Assembly: GCA_036897445.1 (NCBI GenBank)
Contig: JAYMTL010000046.1
Span: 1 to 64,000, forward strand
Reading direction: 5' to 3'
DNA from: Pelargonium tetragonum
Lineage: Eukaryota > Streptophyta > Magnoliopsida > Geraniales > Geraniaceae
DNA length: 64,000 nucleotides
Shown here: piece after piece, positions 25,001-39,100 of the stretch
Layout of the letters: the number at the start of each line of letters is the position of its first letter
Numbering within the stretch: the stretch's first letter is position 1
Notes under the pieces: model-generated
What the model saw: only the letters and a program-made list of their open reading frames with translations
What the model was told of the DNA's origin: nothing
Databases searched by the model: none
Translations under genes and position numbers: made by a program

Positions 25001-27639
25001 TTACTGGATTTAAAAACGCCTAGATAAGAAAAAGGAGACCCTAAACAGAGGGAGCCTCTCTATACAAGTACTTTCTTATTTTTGGTATTAAAACCAAGCG
25101 TCTCTCTTAATTAAAAATTATCTCTAAGCGTCCTACTTTCCCAGGAATTCCCTTAAATTGAAATTCTTTTGAGTTTCAGATTCCCTTTATTTAGTAGATA
25201 TTTTATTGCACTTAACTCTTCTTTTTAAGGTCGAACCGGGCTCTTGTGTTCTAGGTTGTACTAGGCAATTAGATTATCTATTTTCCCCCCCAGGAGCTCC
25301 TAGGCTTGTTTTTCTAAAAACAAAAAGGATCCCTTTAGGTATGGGCCTCGTTATAGTATAATAGACGAGATAAAGGAAACTCTGATTGAAGAAAAGAATT
25401 TTCTGGGTAAAATTTTAGAGTCTTATCAATCAGTTTTATAAGGGTCCTGAGTGTTAAAAAGGTTCGGACATATTGTATATAAAAAAGAAACTAGAATCTA
25501 AATATCTGAAATATCTGGGATAAGGAAATTTACTTAACAAAGGGAGCTTCGGTTTAAAAGGAAATTTTAACAGGCAAAAAGTTCGGGAAGTTTTTACACT
25601 TGGTTTTAGTACGCATCACTCCAGGCCTACTACTATAAAGTGAGAGTTTCTATTTTATATCCGGGACATTTGCTTTAAGAGCGTTTATTTCAGAGTAATA
25701 TAAGCTTTTAACATTCTTCATTAAGCGGATATTCCTATTGAGAGAGCTTTTGTACCGCGAGGGTCCGGCCCAATCATTTTACGGGAAGAAAACAAGATTT
25801 TTTATCGGTAGTTAGGACTTAGAATTCTCTTGTTTTAGATATAGTATGCACTGCTTTTTACTGCAGCAATATCGAGATTTTAAATTTACCTACACCGGGT
25901 TCTTAAGAATAGAGTCATTTTCAAGATATAGGAGACTTTTGCAACCCAAGCGCGCCCCTAGGTCTAACTTAAGGCAGGCACTAAAACTATAGAGCATAGT
26001 CAAAAGGGCTAAATTAGAGACATTAAAGAGCTTTCAAAAGAGGGGCCTACTAAGTCAATTTAAAATTAAGCTGCACTTCTACGTATTACACTTTTGTTGT
26101 CTGAACAGAAAGATCTCTACTTTATCAAAAAGAAGGAACTTTGACAGATTAAAAAGGCAGGATCCTTGCTTCAGTTACGTGGTCAAACATGCCTATTAAG
26201 GTAGGGTAAAAAAAGATAAATACTCTATGCATATCCGGAAAATCTTTTAATATATTAACCTTTTGCTTGATATCTAAAGAGGAGGAACTAGACTTTGCGG
26301 GAAAGTTGTCTTTGTTATGAGCTCAGCTTGGCTGTAAGAGTTCTCTTAATATAAAAAATCTATAAGGGTAAACTTGCGCAGAACTTAGGACTCTAATCTG
26401 CGAGTCTATAATAAAGGAAAAATTAAGGGGCTTTTTAGTGGTTAAACAGCTCGGGGAGTAACTTCTTATCGAGGCTATAAATTCCTATTACTTTTTTTTT
26501 AAGAAGAGAACCCTTTTGGCAGCACACTCTGCCCCTACCCTATTAGATTTGAATTTTATACTTAAGTTAAGGAGTATCTAGTAACCTTATAGCTAATATA
26601 AAGGATTAGACCCTTCCAATTCTAAAAGCAATTACTTGTAAATATTTTAATAAAGAAAGCTTCGGATTAACTAAAGCCTTGCGGCGTTGCCTTACTTTGC
26701 GCCAATTTATACTATGAAAAGGCACTTGTTGTTGAAATATAATAGGAAAAGAAAAAAGAGATTTTTGGTACTTATTGCCAAATGCTTTAGGCTTTACGAA
26801 ATTTAGGAGTCTTTAGGGGCCATATAATATAGAAATCTTCCTTGTGTGTGGGCTGTTGCTTTTAATTAAAAACTTCTAGTAAGGAATTTCTAAAACCCAA
26901 GAGTTTTAGTCCAGACTCTTTAGGGATTACACATCTTTTTTATATCTTCACCACATTGTATCTACTTCTAACTTGACAAGTAAAACAGAGGCTGATTCCA
27001 AACATTTTAATAAGAGTGGTCGGGTAAAAAAATATACATAACGAAAGCAGTTATACGGACTCTTTGCCTATAGTAAGTAAAGGAATAAAAGGGGGGTCCG
27101 TCTAAAACTAAGTTACACCTAACCCAGATAATACCGAGGTACATCTAGGATCTCAAAATTATATTTAAAATAATGAACACCCACATCTCGTTTATTTGAG
27201 TCTAACTCTTTATACCCCCACACTAAATTTAGTGGAATTTGTATAATAAATAATAAATGAATTTTCTATTTTATGAACAGGATTTTCTAGGTGTACAAAA
27301 GACTGAACCACAACAAACCTATATTCTTGCTTTTTTACCCTGAGTTGAGTATACTAAGCAACTCATTTTGGATCCAAGTTCCATATATTACAGGATTTTC
27401 ATTTTAAAGGGATAGTTTTAGGTTCTCAAATTCTTAGGCTAAGCAGTACTTACTATAGCGCCTATAGAGGGTCTTTCTCCGGTTTATTAAGTTTTTCCCA
27501 ACGAAATTCCAGCAGCCCTAGCTTTTTATAAATTAAAGTAGGAGTAGCGAGTTTAGTAATTCCTACGGATCTGCGAATGATAATTTAATTACCGGCGCAT
27601 GCTATATAGCCAATTTAGATAAATAAAAGGAAACCCTTA

Positions 27640-27659
27640 TTATGTCAAGTTATGTCAAG
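27640..27659. repeat. 10-base tandem duplication
   Basis: TTATGTCAAG occurs twice in direct succession without mismatch. Confidence 0.8.
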
Positions 27660-30600
27660 GAATTTTTTTTACTAGGATTCATTTTGCGGTCTGCTTTACT
27701 CCATTTACTAAAGAAGATGGGTAGTACCACCCTTTGTTATGCCTTTTGTTTTATACGAGTCCTGTGGTGTTGAAAAGTAAAAAGGACGAACTTGTTATAT
27801 AAGTTATAGTCTAATATTTAGGGCTTTCTTGTTTATTCTTAAGGGAATCCGTGAAATTGAACAAATTCAATTACTTTTAAAGTCTTATTAATTTTAATAA
27901 AGAAAGGGGAACTTTACTCCGTGAAACCTCTTTTGCTAATAGGTAGGGAATTAGATCATAGTATTACAAGTATATATTTTAATGATAGAAGCTTCTCTTT
28001 TGCAAATGGATTTACTTAGCTTAATAGGGAATACCTGCCCTTAACGGAGATACCAAATATTAAATGAAAAGTAAGGCATCAAAATCTAACACTGATTAAA
28101 TATCCTGCTAACAAGCCAGACTTGAATTCAACACTCAAATTCTAAGGAGTATTTCAGAGAGCGTACGAAAGGTAGTTCCCTGTTGAGTTACGAGTCTCGA
28201 ACCTAATCGAATTTGTACCCACGTTTAGATTCTATGAAAAAGGTTAAAAATACGGAACTGCTTAGCTATACAAAGCGAGGGATTCCCTCTATATAAAAAG
28301 CTTCCTATTAGACAAAATTAAGATGTTGTTAATGATTGTAATTAAAATGAGACCCCTTTACTATAAGAGCGGTAGAGGGCGGTTTTTTTAGTAATTATAT
28401 TATATTGCAGAAAAGGTTTCCTATTCAAGTTAAAGAACTTGGGTCCGTTTTTCTATCTTACGAAGTGGCTTATCTATTATATAAAAAATCTTAGGGTATG
28501 TTAAGCCTTCCTCCAGATACTCTGAATAGGAATTACTTAGTATAAGGTACTTTTCCGGGGTCTACCATTACTGACTAGAAAAGGAGAAACTCTCGTTAGG
28601 TTCTCTGAAGAGCTTGTTAAAAAAACGGGTGGGGGTGCCTGAATTTACCCTAAGGAATCCAGTATATAGTAAGTATCCCTGCGAGCCTTACGCTGAAAGA
28701 ATAAAAACCAGAGGAAAATCCTAATCGCGCGCGTGAGACTCCTCGATAAGTTTATTAAAAACAAAAAGAGTAGAAGGGCTACCTATTTTACTTTTTACTA
28801 TATAGTTAAAAAGTAGTAAAATTCTTGCTGGGATCCTCTTGTATCTCGACATCCAGTAGGCTACTCTTTTATCTATGTCCAAAGTCTCCCTACTAAACTG
28901 GGGCTATTTCCTAAAAAGTAAGCTTTTAAGAACTTAATTGCTAGGCGGATATTCTCCTGAGTAAACTCGAGTTAGGCTTCAGTAACAGCCCTCAAAAGTA
29001 CCTTTTCTTACCTTTTTGTCTTTTTTTTTATTCCTAATTCACAGGAAATTTGGGGCAGGGCCGAGACTCTCCATCTTTAGTATTTGTCCTTTTAATTACC
29101 TGCCTTTATAACAACTAAAACAAATTTCTTTTATTCCCCAAAAATTTGAATTTCTCTAGAGGGAGGCCCGGGCTTCCCTCCAGACATGATTCTGAGTCAG
29201 CAGACTTGCTACTAATAAATTATGAGTTACACTTTTTTACTGAGAGCATACAAATGAGATGCAATAACTGAAACCGCCAACTTTCTAAGTCTTCATAAAC
29301 AAGGATCTTTCAAATGGCTAAACGGGATACTAAAAACCCTTACGGCAGAGCCTTGAACCTTCGAGCATCGGTATAAAAAAACAAAAAAATTGCGACATGC
29401 TACATCTCTCAATCGGCTCGAGGATTCCTCAAATCGACTAGGAAGCTTTTTTAGGGTATACCTACACAGGAGTTGCTTCGACAGTTTGAGATTAGGATCC
29501 TAAAATTTTGACTTCGGTTACTTTATAGCGAAGAGTTTCATGTTATTGTAAGATATATGTATGGAGCCCCTTGCATAACCTCTTGAAGACACAAAATGAG
29601 TGCTCTAGCAGGAGCTTCTACCTTAATTAGGATTTACTCTCTATAAACTATAAAATCAAAAAAGATCTTCTTAATAAACAAGAGGAGTTTATAAAATATG
29701 GGGTTACTCCGCGGACACTTAGGGGTCCCTTCCCAGAGCTATTCACTATAGAAAACGTGTCCAGATTCTTGATTCGGGATCTCATATGTCCTAAGTAGAC
29801 CCTTCATTAAATGGGGTAGGAAATTTTAGTTTAGTTGGTCTTTAGATTAGACACGGGTTTCCGTTTATCCTAAGACTGCAGCACCTCTTCTTTTATATGG
29901 CGGGGGTTTAAGAAAGAGGTTCCCGACCAGTTCATATAACTAAATTGCATGTAAAGCTTGTAAGCGGAATGCCCTGGAGTTTTTCTATTTCTTAGTTTAA
30001 CCCCTACCTAATTTGGAAATCTCTAAACCAAAAATCCAAAACGGGTGGGTTATCTTTTTATATTGTAGGCCCAAAGCGCAAGAGTTTTTTAAGTTATCGA
30101 AAAACCCTGTACTGTTAACCCTTGTAGCCAAAAAAAGGGGCGCCCCTATATATTTACGTATTTAGATTTTCCTATAACCTGCAAATTCAGTTTATTCTAT
30201 TATTGAATTAAAACCGGAAAAGTTACCTTTAGGTTTTTGCTATATAGAGTTTTTGATTCCTTTTGTTAAATTAAATATACTTATCTTATTTTTTTTTGCT
30301 TTGAAAGTCATTTTTAAGTGTTATCTAGTAATATGTAAACTTTACTTTTGGTTCAGCTTCGAGGCAAGGTCCTGCTAAAATTGGCCTTGTAAGTAAAAGC
30401 CAGTTTTGTCTATCTACATAATATCATATAACTTTTAATGAAAGTATCCCTGTTATACTCCTTAGGATAAGAATAGGGTTTCCTTTTTTCATGTTATGCT
30501 TACTTTTTTTCAAGGTGTCCGGAGTATTAGGCCCATTAACGATTCCGTAGCTTATAAAAGTAACTCAAAAATATACACAAAAGCATCCTAAGATTTTATT

Positions 30601-33160
30601 GCGCACGAAAAGGCCTAGAATTCTCCTTTTCTTTTTTTTTTAAGAGAGATCCGTCTGAGTAAACTCCAAAAGTTCATACTTATATCCATACATACAAAAG
30701 GTTTCCCCTATTTAAGCTCTACCCATGCGCAGCTGCTGTGTTAGTGCAAATTCTCTTTAAATCTTATAGGTTTTTTACTGCTTATAGGGACATCTTACTA
30801 TACTATGACTAGTAGCCCTAATAAGGAAAAGTAGGGAGTAATATTCAACAAGACTTGCAGATCAGAAAAAACAAGAACCTAATGCCTTATATATAAGGGT
30901 ACCCCATAAAAAGAAATAGTTATTTAAAGGGCCCCTGATAGAATTCTCAAAAAGCGGAAAATGAAATAAGAAGACGGATCCTCTTTGAATTACCCGCTAA
31001 GGGGCTGGTAGAGTTAACAACTTTGTTCGCGAAAATACTTTGCACAGAAAGTCCTACTTCTTAAAAAAAGCCCCAAATACTATAACGAGAAAGTACCCTC
31101 TTGTTAGATTTCCTTTCAAATGAGGAAGCGTAGAACGGGGCCAGAGAGCTTTTTCCTATATGTCTAAGTTTTTTTAGTGAGATGGAACTGGAGCATGTAA
31201 TGCTAAAACGGTCCGAGTGTAAGGGGTCCCATAAATAAAGGCATACAACTAAAAAATTATGCATGTTAAAAGGGAGGTTCAAGTATATTGAGTCAAGTGA
31301 TAAAAACTCGGTATATAAATCTTGTATTATTTCTTTTTTTAGTCCTAAAAAAAAGGCCCCCTGAAATTTTCTTTTATCTAGATTTTCGTTCTGAGGGCTT
31401 CCTTCGCATGAGTTCCGTTTTTGTGCCCAGTCTTCCTAAGGAGTATGTGTACTACTCTAGCTTAAAATCTCTGTTACTTTTCTTAATGAATCCATTTATA
31501 GCCATATAAATGTGGGGTTTGAGCACGATGTCCTTTTTCCTAGTATATAATTTAAGAGGAACTCCCTGCCATATACAGACCTTGTGTAGACTCTCAAAAT
31601 TTAAGGTTTTTCAAGCTTTCGCTAAAAGGTATTTCTTTTTAATTATAAGGCTTTTCTTAACAGTTGGTAACAAAAAGGATACTCTCTAACTAATAAATAG
31701 CAATTCTTGTCTAGTGTTCAGACCTTATAAATTCGTATAAAAGCTTCATAAAAATAACAAGGGCGTCTAATTTTTAATACTTCGCTTAATTTAAGATTAA
31801 GAAACCTACTATACGGTTTTGTATGCTCAAACTTGTGCTAATAACTAACTTTACAAAAAAAAATTTTTGGGGGGGTTTGAACTAATACCAAGGAATCCGG
31901 AAAAAGTAAATATTGCTGCATTCAAGTTAAAGTCTATATATCTTCATATCTTTTATAAGAATCAGAAACTCGTACATGTTGTTCAAGAGAATTATGTATC
32001 CGGGCTCCTCTTCTATTTTTGAAAGGGGCTTGATATACGTTTATATACATATAATTCAGTTACACGAGCACTCCTACTCATTTTATTAAGCTCAATTTTT
32101 ATATTTTATAGCGGGATATGCTTCTTCCAGGTTTTAGGCGTATACGCTCGATGAGGGGTTTTTTGTTTTCGAAAGCATTGCTGGTTTAAAAAAAGAGTTT
32201 CATTAAATTGTTTGGCATTTTTCTTTATACTAGGTTTTCCTACTTTTAAGTAAACCAAAAGGCGAATTATCTTTCTATTTGTTTAGATATGTGAACCCCA
32301 CTACTTACGCCCTCTTAATTGAGGAGTATACCCCAACTCCTTGCTCTATCCATAATCTTTATTGAAAAAGAACGAGTTATAACTAGAATTTTTCATTAAG
32401 TAAAGAGCCTCATATCTTAGTGTAACATAACAGAATATAAAGACTGTGTCCAACAAACTAAGTAACCTAAGCCACACTTTTGTCCCTAATATATCCAACC
32501 CTTACTTAATAAGTTATAAATTATACCCTAGCTTTTTATCTTAATTATTTGGCAAGTGAGTATTAAAATGATAGTCTAAAGAATGATTTTTTTTACAAGT
32601 TAGGTAATTAAAAAGCGGACCCGGGGCAAAAGAGAGGAGTTCTTTTAGAGTTTGCTTGGCTTTTTAGGAGGTATTCCCTCTCGAAAGTCAAACCCAAAGA
32701 ATTAGTACCTTAGCTAAAACTTTTCTGGAGAATCCCGACTCCTAGCAGCTCAAAAGAAACAGGCTTTTTAACCAAGGTTTTTCTTTCCAAAAATACGGAA
32801 CGAATTCAAACTGAAGTAAACTTATTCAGGCTTTTGTTACTCTATATAATTATAATACTCAAGAGTTCTCTGCTTTTTATGCTCGTGATACTCCGGGAAC
32901 TGCTTCCATGGGTATGCTCTACGTCTCTCTAGATGAAATATATGAAAGAAAAATTCTAAGCAGGCTTTCTTGTTTGTTTTCTTTAAAGTTTAAAAAGATT
33001 ATATATATATAATAATTAAAAGGATTTTTCTAAGATATACCTCATCGTTTCTAGTTTACACATCTTTTAAGAGAATAACCTTTTCATAAAATCCAAAAGA
33101 GTTTAAAAGAAATGGATCTTCGGGGGTCCTCCACAACTATATATATTTGTTAAAGCGCTT

Positions 33161-33174
33161 CTACTCTACTCTAC
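33161..33174. repeat. CTACT tandem repeat, 2.8 copies
   Basis: Perfect five-base tandem repeat in spacer. Confidence 0.75.
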
Positions 33175-36100
33175 GGGTTTCTAATACGCTAAGAAGTGCC
33201 ACTTAAAGCGAGTAAATCCGTGAAATATTCGGTTCTAAAAAATTATAACAAGGGACCCACAAATTGTTGCCGTTTCATTTCTTGAAAAAGTAAATATGTA
33301 ATATAAGGGTACTAAAATGCCTAAACTAAGGAAGTATTTAAGAGGAATCCCTTATACTTACCCTCTGGGCTTATAGGAAATCCATCAGTAAAACTAGGGT
33401 TGCATTGGTGTTATTTTGGGTTATAGGGTACGAAAAGAGCTTCTGCCTGGTATTCTAACCAGGACTTTCCAAGGTATCCCAGAATCTAGAGGAATACTCA
33501 GCTTTTAGTTATGAGTTACACTTCTGTTTAACTTAGCTAGGAATTGTTATAGCCTGATAATACCTTTATATATGCATACCCACTTTTCAGCTTGATACTA
33601 GCTTTGGGTGGAAACGGATTGCCTTAGATAGACGAACCCGAAATAAAGAGTTTTTCACCCTGAAGATACCTAATTAAGTCTGTATAATTCCTCAAAATTT
33701 CAATTTTTATGGCAGCCCCTGGAATGCTTAACTGTTTAAAAAAAGCTTTTATTACTAAAAGAAAATAGTATGACTAATAAAAAGGACACGGAATATAGTA
33801 AGCTAGACACGCTTTGCGTAGGAAAGAGCTCCTCGTTAATACTACCCAGCTGCTAATTTTATTTATAATAGATCCTCCAAATCTAGGCTTGTACTCTCTG
33901 TCTGTAAAAGTTTATATAAACAACTCAGATACTTTCTTGCTTTAAGATAAGACTCTCATAGGCAGGAATACCCTTTCTTTAGCACTTCATTGCAAACTTT
34001 TACCTTTTATATATAATAATGTTTTACTGAAAATAGATACTAAGACTCTAATCCACATATATTAACTAACAACCGAGACCTTTCACTTAAGTTTTTAGTT
34101 TGAGCTTAAATTACGAGTAAAAGTCTCTACACGGTAGCCTTCTTTTCATTTTTAATCAAGACAAGTACTTTTTGCCTTTTGTAAGTAAGGGATTTCTTAC
34201 AAAAAGAGTAACTCCTAGACTTTTTTCCTTTAAGCTGGATCAAAATTCAAGAGAATTTTGTTAGATTATTAAGGTTTATTTTAGGCGTATACGCAGAATA
34301 AAGTTATTTAATGAGTTTTGAAACTGCAGGATTTTTGCCAATAAATTATGGCTTTAACCTCATTTTGCCTTCTTGTTAAATCTTTTTAGAGACACACTTA
34401 ATTACATAACATAAATAAAGATAAGGAATATACTTTCCAAAGGCCAGGGTAACTGTTAATATTTTTGTTTTAAGTTTAAAGGGAGTTGGACTTGTTTTTA
34501 CAAAGCAGCACTTCTTGAATAAAACAGATTGAATAGGAAATTACCTATTTTAATAAATCTTCTTTTTGCTTTTTGAATTTGGGCTTAAAGTATTACTAAT
34601 TGATTAAAAAAAGATCCAGCAGGTAGGACCCTATAGCTATATAAAAATTCCGTTTATACTACCCGGCTTAAAAGTCAACCCCGTGTTAATAAGGAAATCC
34701 TTTACTGATTTCATTGTTAACTACCCCTGAAACAATAACTAAATTCATTACAAAAAGGGAAGTCAAAGTATTGTTTATTACTCGTTATCTTAAATATCTT
34801 GTATGAAACTGTCAATTTTAAGCAAAGTATATCCACCTCCGTTTTAATAAATTAAACTGGAAAAGACCTTTCCAAAAGAAACCTTCTGATTCATTAGACA
34901 GCCTCCTAACATGCACGGAATACCCTTTTTACAACAAGAAACTAAAATTGAGTTGGCCGAACAGTATTCCTATACGCAAGCTTTAATATTATGTCTTACT
35001 ATACTAAAAGCCCTTTGTCTTCATAAGCTAAATAAAAGTACTAGTTTAAATATAGGATTTTTTTAACTAAGAGAGGGGTTTAAAAGAACTTATAAATAAA
35101 AATCTTCCTTTGGAGGAGACCCATCAGAACCCTACCTTTTAGCAGTTTACTCGCTTAAGGGCATCCCTAGTTGGGCAAGTACTCCTTGACATTTCATTTT
35201 TTCGTAGAAGAAGGATAAGAAAGTTTATTAGATATAGAGGTTTGTAGCAGTCAAGATAAAGGAAATCCTTATAAAAGTAATAGAAACTGCAGTCAAATCT
35301 TGTTAAAAACAAGTTACTTTCCTAAAAAGGGGAGGCTTTGGATGTGAGGTATTGAGTTAAACTATAGGTTTTTGCAAAGAGGTGCACTATCAGCGAAATC
35401 CTTTTAAGATACAAAAAGTAAGCATTGTGATCCGGACTAGTAACTAATTAATGCAGAAGCGTCCCACGAGTTCCTTTTACTTTTAGCTCAGTGTGGTATC
35501 GAGCCACTGCTTCTTATAGTTTATAAGCTATTCAAGTATAAGTATATATGATGAGAATGTCAACTTTAAGATCTAGATTCTAATCTCTCTAACTTAATAC
35601 TCGTAAAGTTGTCATTCTATTATATATATAGGCGGAATCTAAAGAGATCCTATTTCGAAGCCGAAGAGACAAAAGTAATAAGGATAATATCCGAGTTATA
35701 GGTAAAAGTATTCTATATAATAGACACTCGGAAAAAAGGATAAAGGGTTCTAAAATAATTACACTTCTACTGATTACGGTGTGTCGGTCTGTAGACTAAA
35801 TTCTGTTATTACGAGGAATCCTAAGATGGTCCTGATCTTTGTCAATCTCAAAATTCTTTTTATATGGTGTATCGACAAAGAGTTAAAAAAACTCCTGCCG
35901 AAATTTTTTATGCTTTATAACAACTAAAAATTCCTTATTTCTTTTCTTTTTTCGGCGATATTTTAGTAATAGCCATTGATTGAAAACTAAATCACTTAGA
36001 TAGAGCATATCTCGTAAATGTTATACGGGACCCTACCTACGCATAGAAGTAAGACGTTGAGGATTAGCTCGGCTGAACAAGAAGAGGGTCGCTTATGATC

Positions 36101-39100
36101 TTAATTTAAATTAAAACGCAACTCGATTTAGAAGGATGTCCATGGTTCAAATAAAAAACTCGTTAAAAAAAAAAGCACGATGTATTCAAGATTCGGTATA
36201 CTTTTATTTAGTTAGATAAGTTTTAAATGCTCTACGTAACGCACTTTACTGAACTGAGTCTACTCTGTGCTATAGCTATCCTCTATTTAACTAAAAAATT
36301 AGAAATTAAGGATCTCACTAAAAAGCTATACCTTATAAACATTGCGAAAAAAAAATTCTTTATCTAAGTACCTTATATATTATTAACCAAAAGTTCATAT
36401 AACAGCAGGGGCTTACTTTTATAGGATTTTTTGCTCCCTTTATATATTTAAGGGTTTCCAATCGACTTAAGTTTGTTCTAATCAATAGAAAAAAGAAAAT
36501 TCGGTTAGCAAAATAACTTATAACTTATTTTTGGATAAGGGAGTAGAGCTTACTGCGGGAAACGTGTACAAGTAGAGGTTTATAAATTCAATTAAATTCT
36601 GCAATTCTGTTTAGTGAAAATGACTCCCTTGGGCTATGAAGCCCCTTTTTTGCTATCTATTGAACAGAGTTAAAAGGATATTTCTGTCAAAGAATCCTAA
36701 CTTGACACTTTTCTTCTGTTATTAATCTGCTCTCCTAGCTTAATAATATCACACAGCAAGTTAAAAACAAAAAACCCCTGGTCCTTCACAAATCAAATTA
36801 TTATCCGTCTTAAATCCCTTTTTTGAACCTACGTTTCGAGATCACTAGACTTACTATGGGTCTACCTAAATTTATATACGCAACCTAAGGAGAACAAGAT
36901 TTGAAAAGACAATCAAGGTACGCTTTTTCTTGAATAGTTCACACTTCGAAGTGATACTAAGTTCAACTTACATTAACACGAGAATGTTAGTCTATTCCGA
37001 ATGAAAAGTCTTTTAACTCTCAGTATCTCTACAATTTGATCTGCTTTTTAGTTTTTATCGAGGCCCCTCCGCTTTGAGAGGGTCTTTTTAAAGTAGTAAG
37101 CTCTAAAAGAAGCAATGTCTCCTTAATATTAATCCTGTTTATTACCTTTCGTACGCCATCTTAGATGAACCAAGATATTTAGTGTAGTAAAGCTGCTAGT
37201 AATAGTAAAAGAGTTTGGATTCGAAGTGTTTGCATGCTGAGGAGGGCTCATTCCCAAGTACTTATATCCAAGATTTACGTGTTTTGTTTGATTTCTAACT
37301 CTATAAATTGAAGCTTGTTATCTTTTCACAAGTGTATACCGGGCCTCCAATTCGAGTCATTTCATTTTAAGTTATACACTAAGTTGTGTTTACCCCCAGG
37401 CTATAGGATATACTTTTTTGGGACGAACTTACAGCACACTTTTAGGGCGGTACGTTTTAACTAATAAGAAAACTAAGAGTCCTTAATTAACTAGTTACTA
37501 CTACTACTATTATGAGGACTAGCGTCTTACCGCATCTATATCATATAAATGAAAGAATTATGAGCCCTTTTACTAGAGTTATGATAATCACTATTAAAAT
37601 TCTTTTATTAAATAAGGATTAATTTAGCCAGAAAGGTGCTTAAATTTTTATGAACTCTAAATTCGCCGGGCTATAAGAGTCCGATAAGGAAACGGTGTCT
37701 ACTAAAAGTCAGTTATCCTTTATTGCTATCAAAGTCATATTTACTAGGACCTTCTTTTCTATTTTGGATATATTGGAACGTGGGAAAGATTTTAGGATGA
37801 AAAAGTCTATACTTTAAAATAGGAAGTATTTACAGGAATACCAAGGTATAAATATAGCATGACTTTGCAATAAAGTGGGGTAACCCGGATCCTAAGTGTA
37901 ATGAAGTTGGCTATAGGCAGCACAACTTACTCGCAATCAATGGGAAAAGGATAAGCTCTATGAGAAAGTGTATATAACATGCACATATAATTAAGAAGAA
38001 GCATTTGTAAAAAATCCTATTTAGAAAAAATAGATATATCTTATTATATATTTTATAGGGCACCCTAGTGAAACTCAGACCCAGAAGCTGAGGTCTCAAA
38101 AGCTAGAACTAAAAGACTCCGCTAGATAGGACTTTTTACTAACAAGTGTACTAAATCTCGGTATTACAAACACTCGTCCGTCAGATTGATAAGGTTACGT
38201 CTAAAAAAACACTTTATTTTTATATCACAGGTTTCCTAACTAGGAATCTTAGTTAAATCCTGCATTAGTTCGTGGTTAAGAAGGGAAAACCCAGTATAAA
38301 TTTTTATAACAACCTAAATAAGTCAAAGTTTTTTATGAGTCTACTGCTAGCGGATTCCTTAATCCTTTGTTATATTTCAGTAGGACTCCGAATTTTTTAT
38401 TATGGGTATTGTTGGAAATGGGTCCTTTTTCTTGACACTTGACATAGGGGATTCTTATAATAAATAAAAGGGGAACCCAGGGCTACTTGAAGTCGGCTAT
38501 AGTATAACAATGTAGGAATCTCCTTAGAGAGCTCTGGCTGGGTAATAGTAATAATTAATAAAAGTTGCAGTTTTTAGTTATTCAAGATTATAAAACTATA
38601 AACAAGCTATCCTTTCTTTATTAAGCCCTTTTAGCAAGACATGGAGTTATCCTAAAAATTGAAAATTTTATGTTTCAAGATAGAAGCTTCAAAGTCCAGT
38701 TGCTTTTTTTCAGTTTAAGTTTAGTCAAGATTGGGTGTACGGGCCATTTAATTAATTAGAACTCTCAGAATAAAAAAAAGTATAATATAATGAATAAAAG
38801 AAAAAAGCCTTCAATACATTAAAAAGTTTATATAAAAGTAATTCTTATATGGGGGACCCTTTTACTCCCGACCTGCCTATTAGAGTAGAGAACTTCCTTA
38901 AAAGGTTTTGTTACAAGTACTTCAAAACTTAGTAAATCCGCGAGTGCACCCAGCAAGTTTACTTCTATTAGTAGGGTTAGTAGGGAGTTCTACAGTATGC
39001 TATAAGCAATTTAGCTTTTGATAATCTATCTGATACTCAGTGACTTTTGCCCCTATTTTGACTATAGAATATAAGGGACTCGTTTAGAGATATAGGTTAT

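Larger units (their letters stand above)
14704..30000. other. Gene-free AT-rich spacer, left half
   Basis: I read both strands for tRNA arms, rRNA, intron domain V, and known mitochondrial and plastid gene starts and saw none. The longest frame (15352-15660, minus, 102 codons, TTG start) matches nothing. Holds palindromes at 14704 and 18920, the GGTAATGTAATTA core at 19078, a 10-base tandem duplication at 27640-27659 and many GGATCC sites. About 19.8-20.7 kb is somewhat richer in A and C, with internally repetitive ACTCTCA and TCTAGAT words. Confidence 0.55.

Noticed and set aside
28720-28735. CGCGCGCG-like run suggesting a CpG-rich or Z-DNA element
   Set aside because: Only about eight bases long with no flanking structure.
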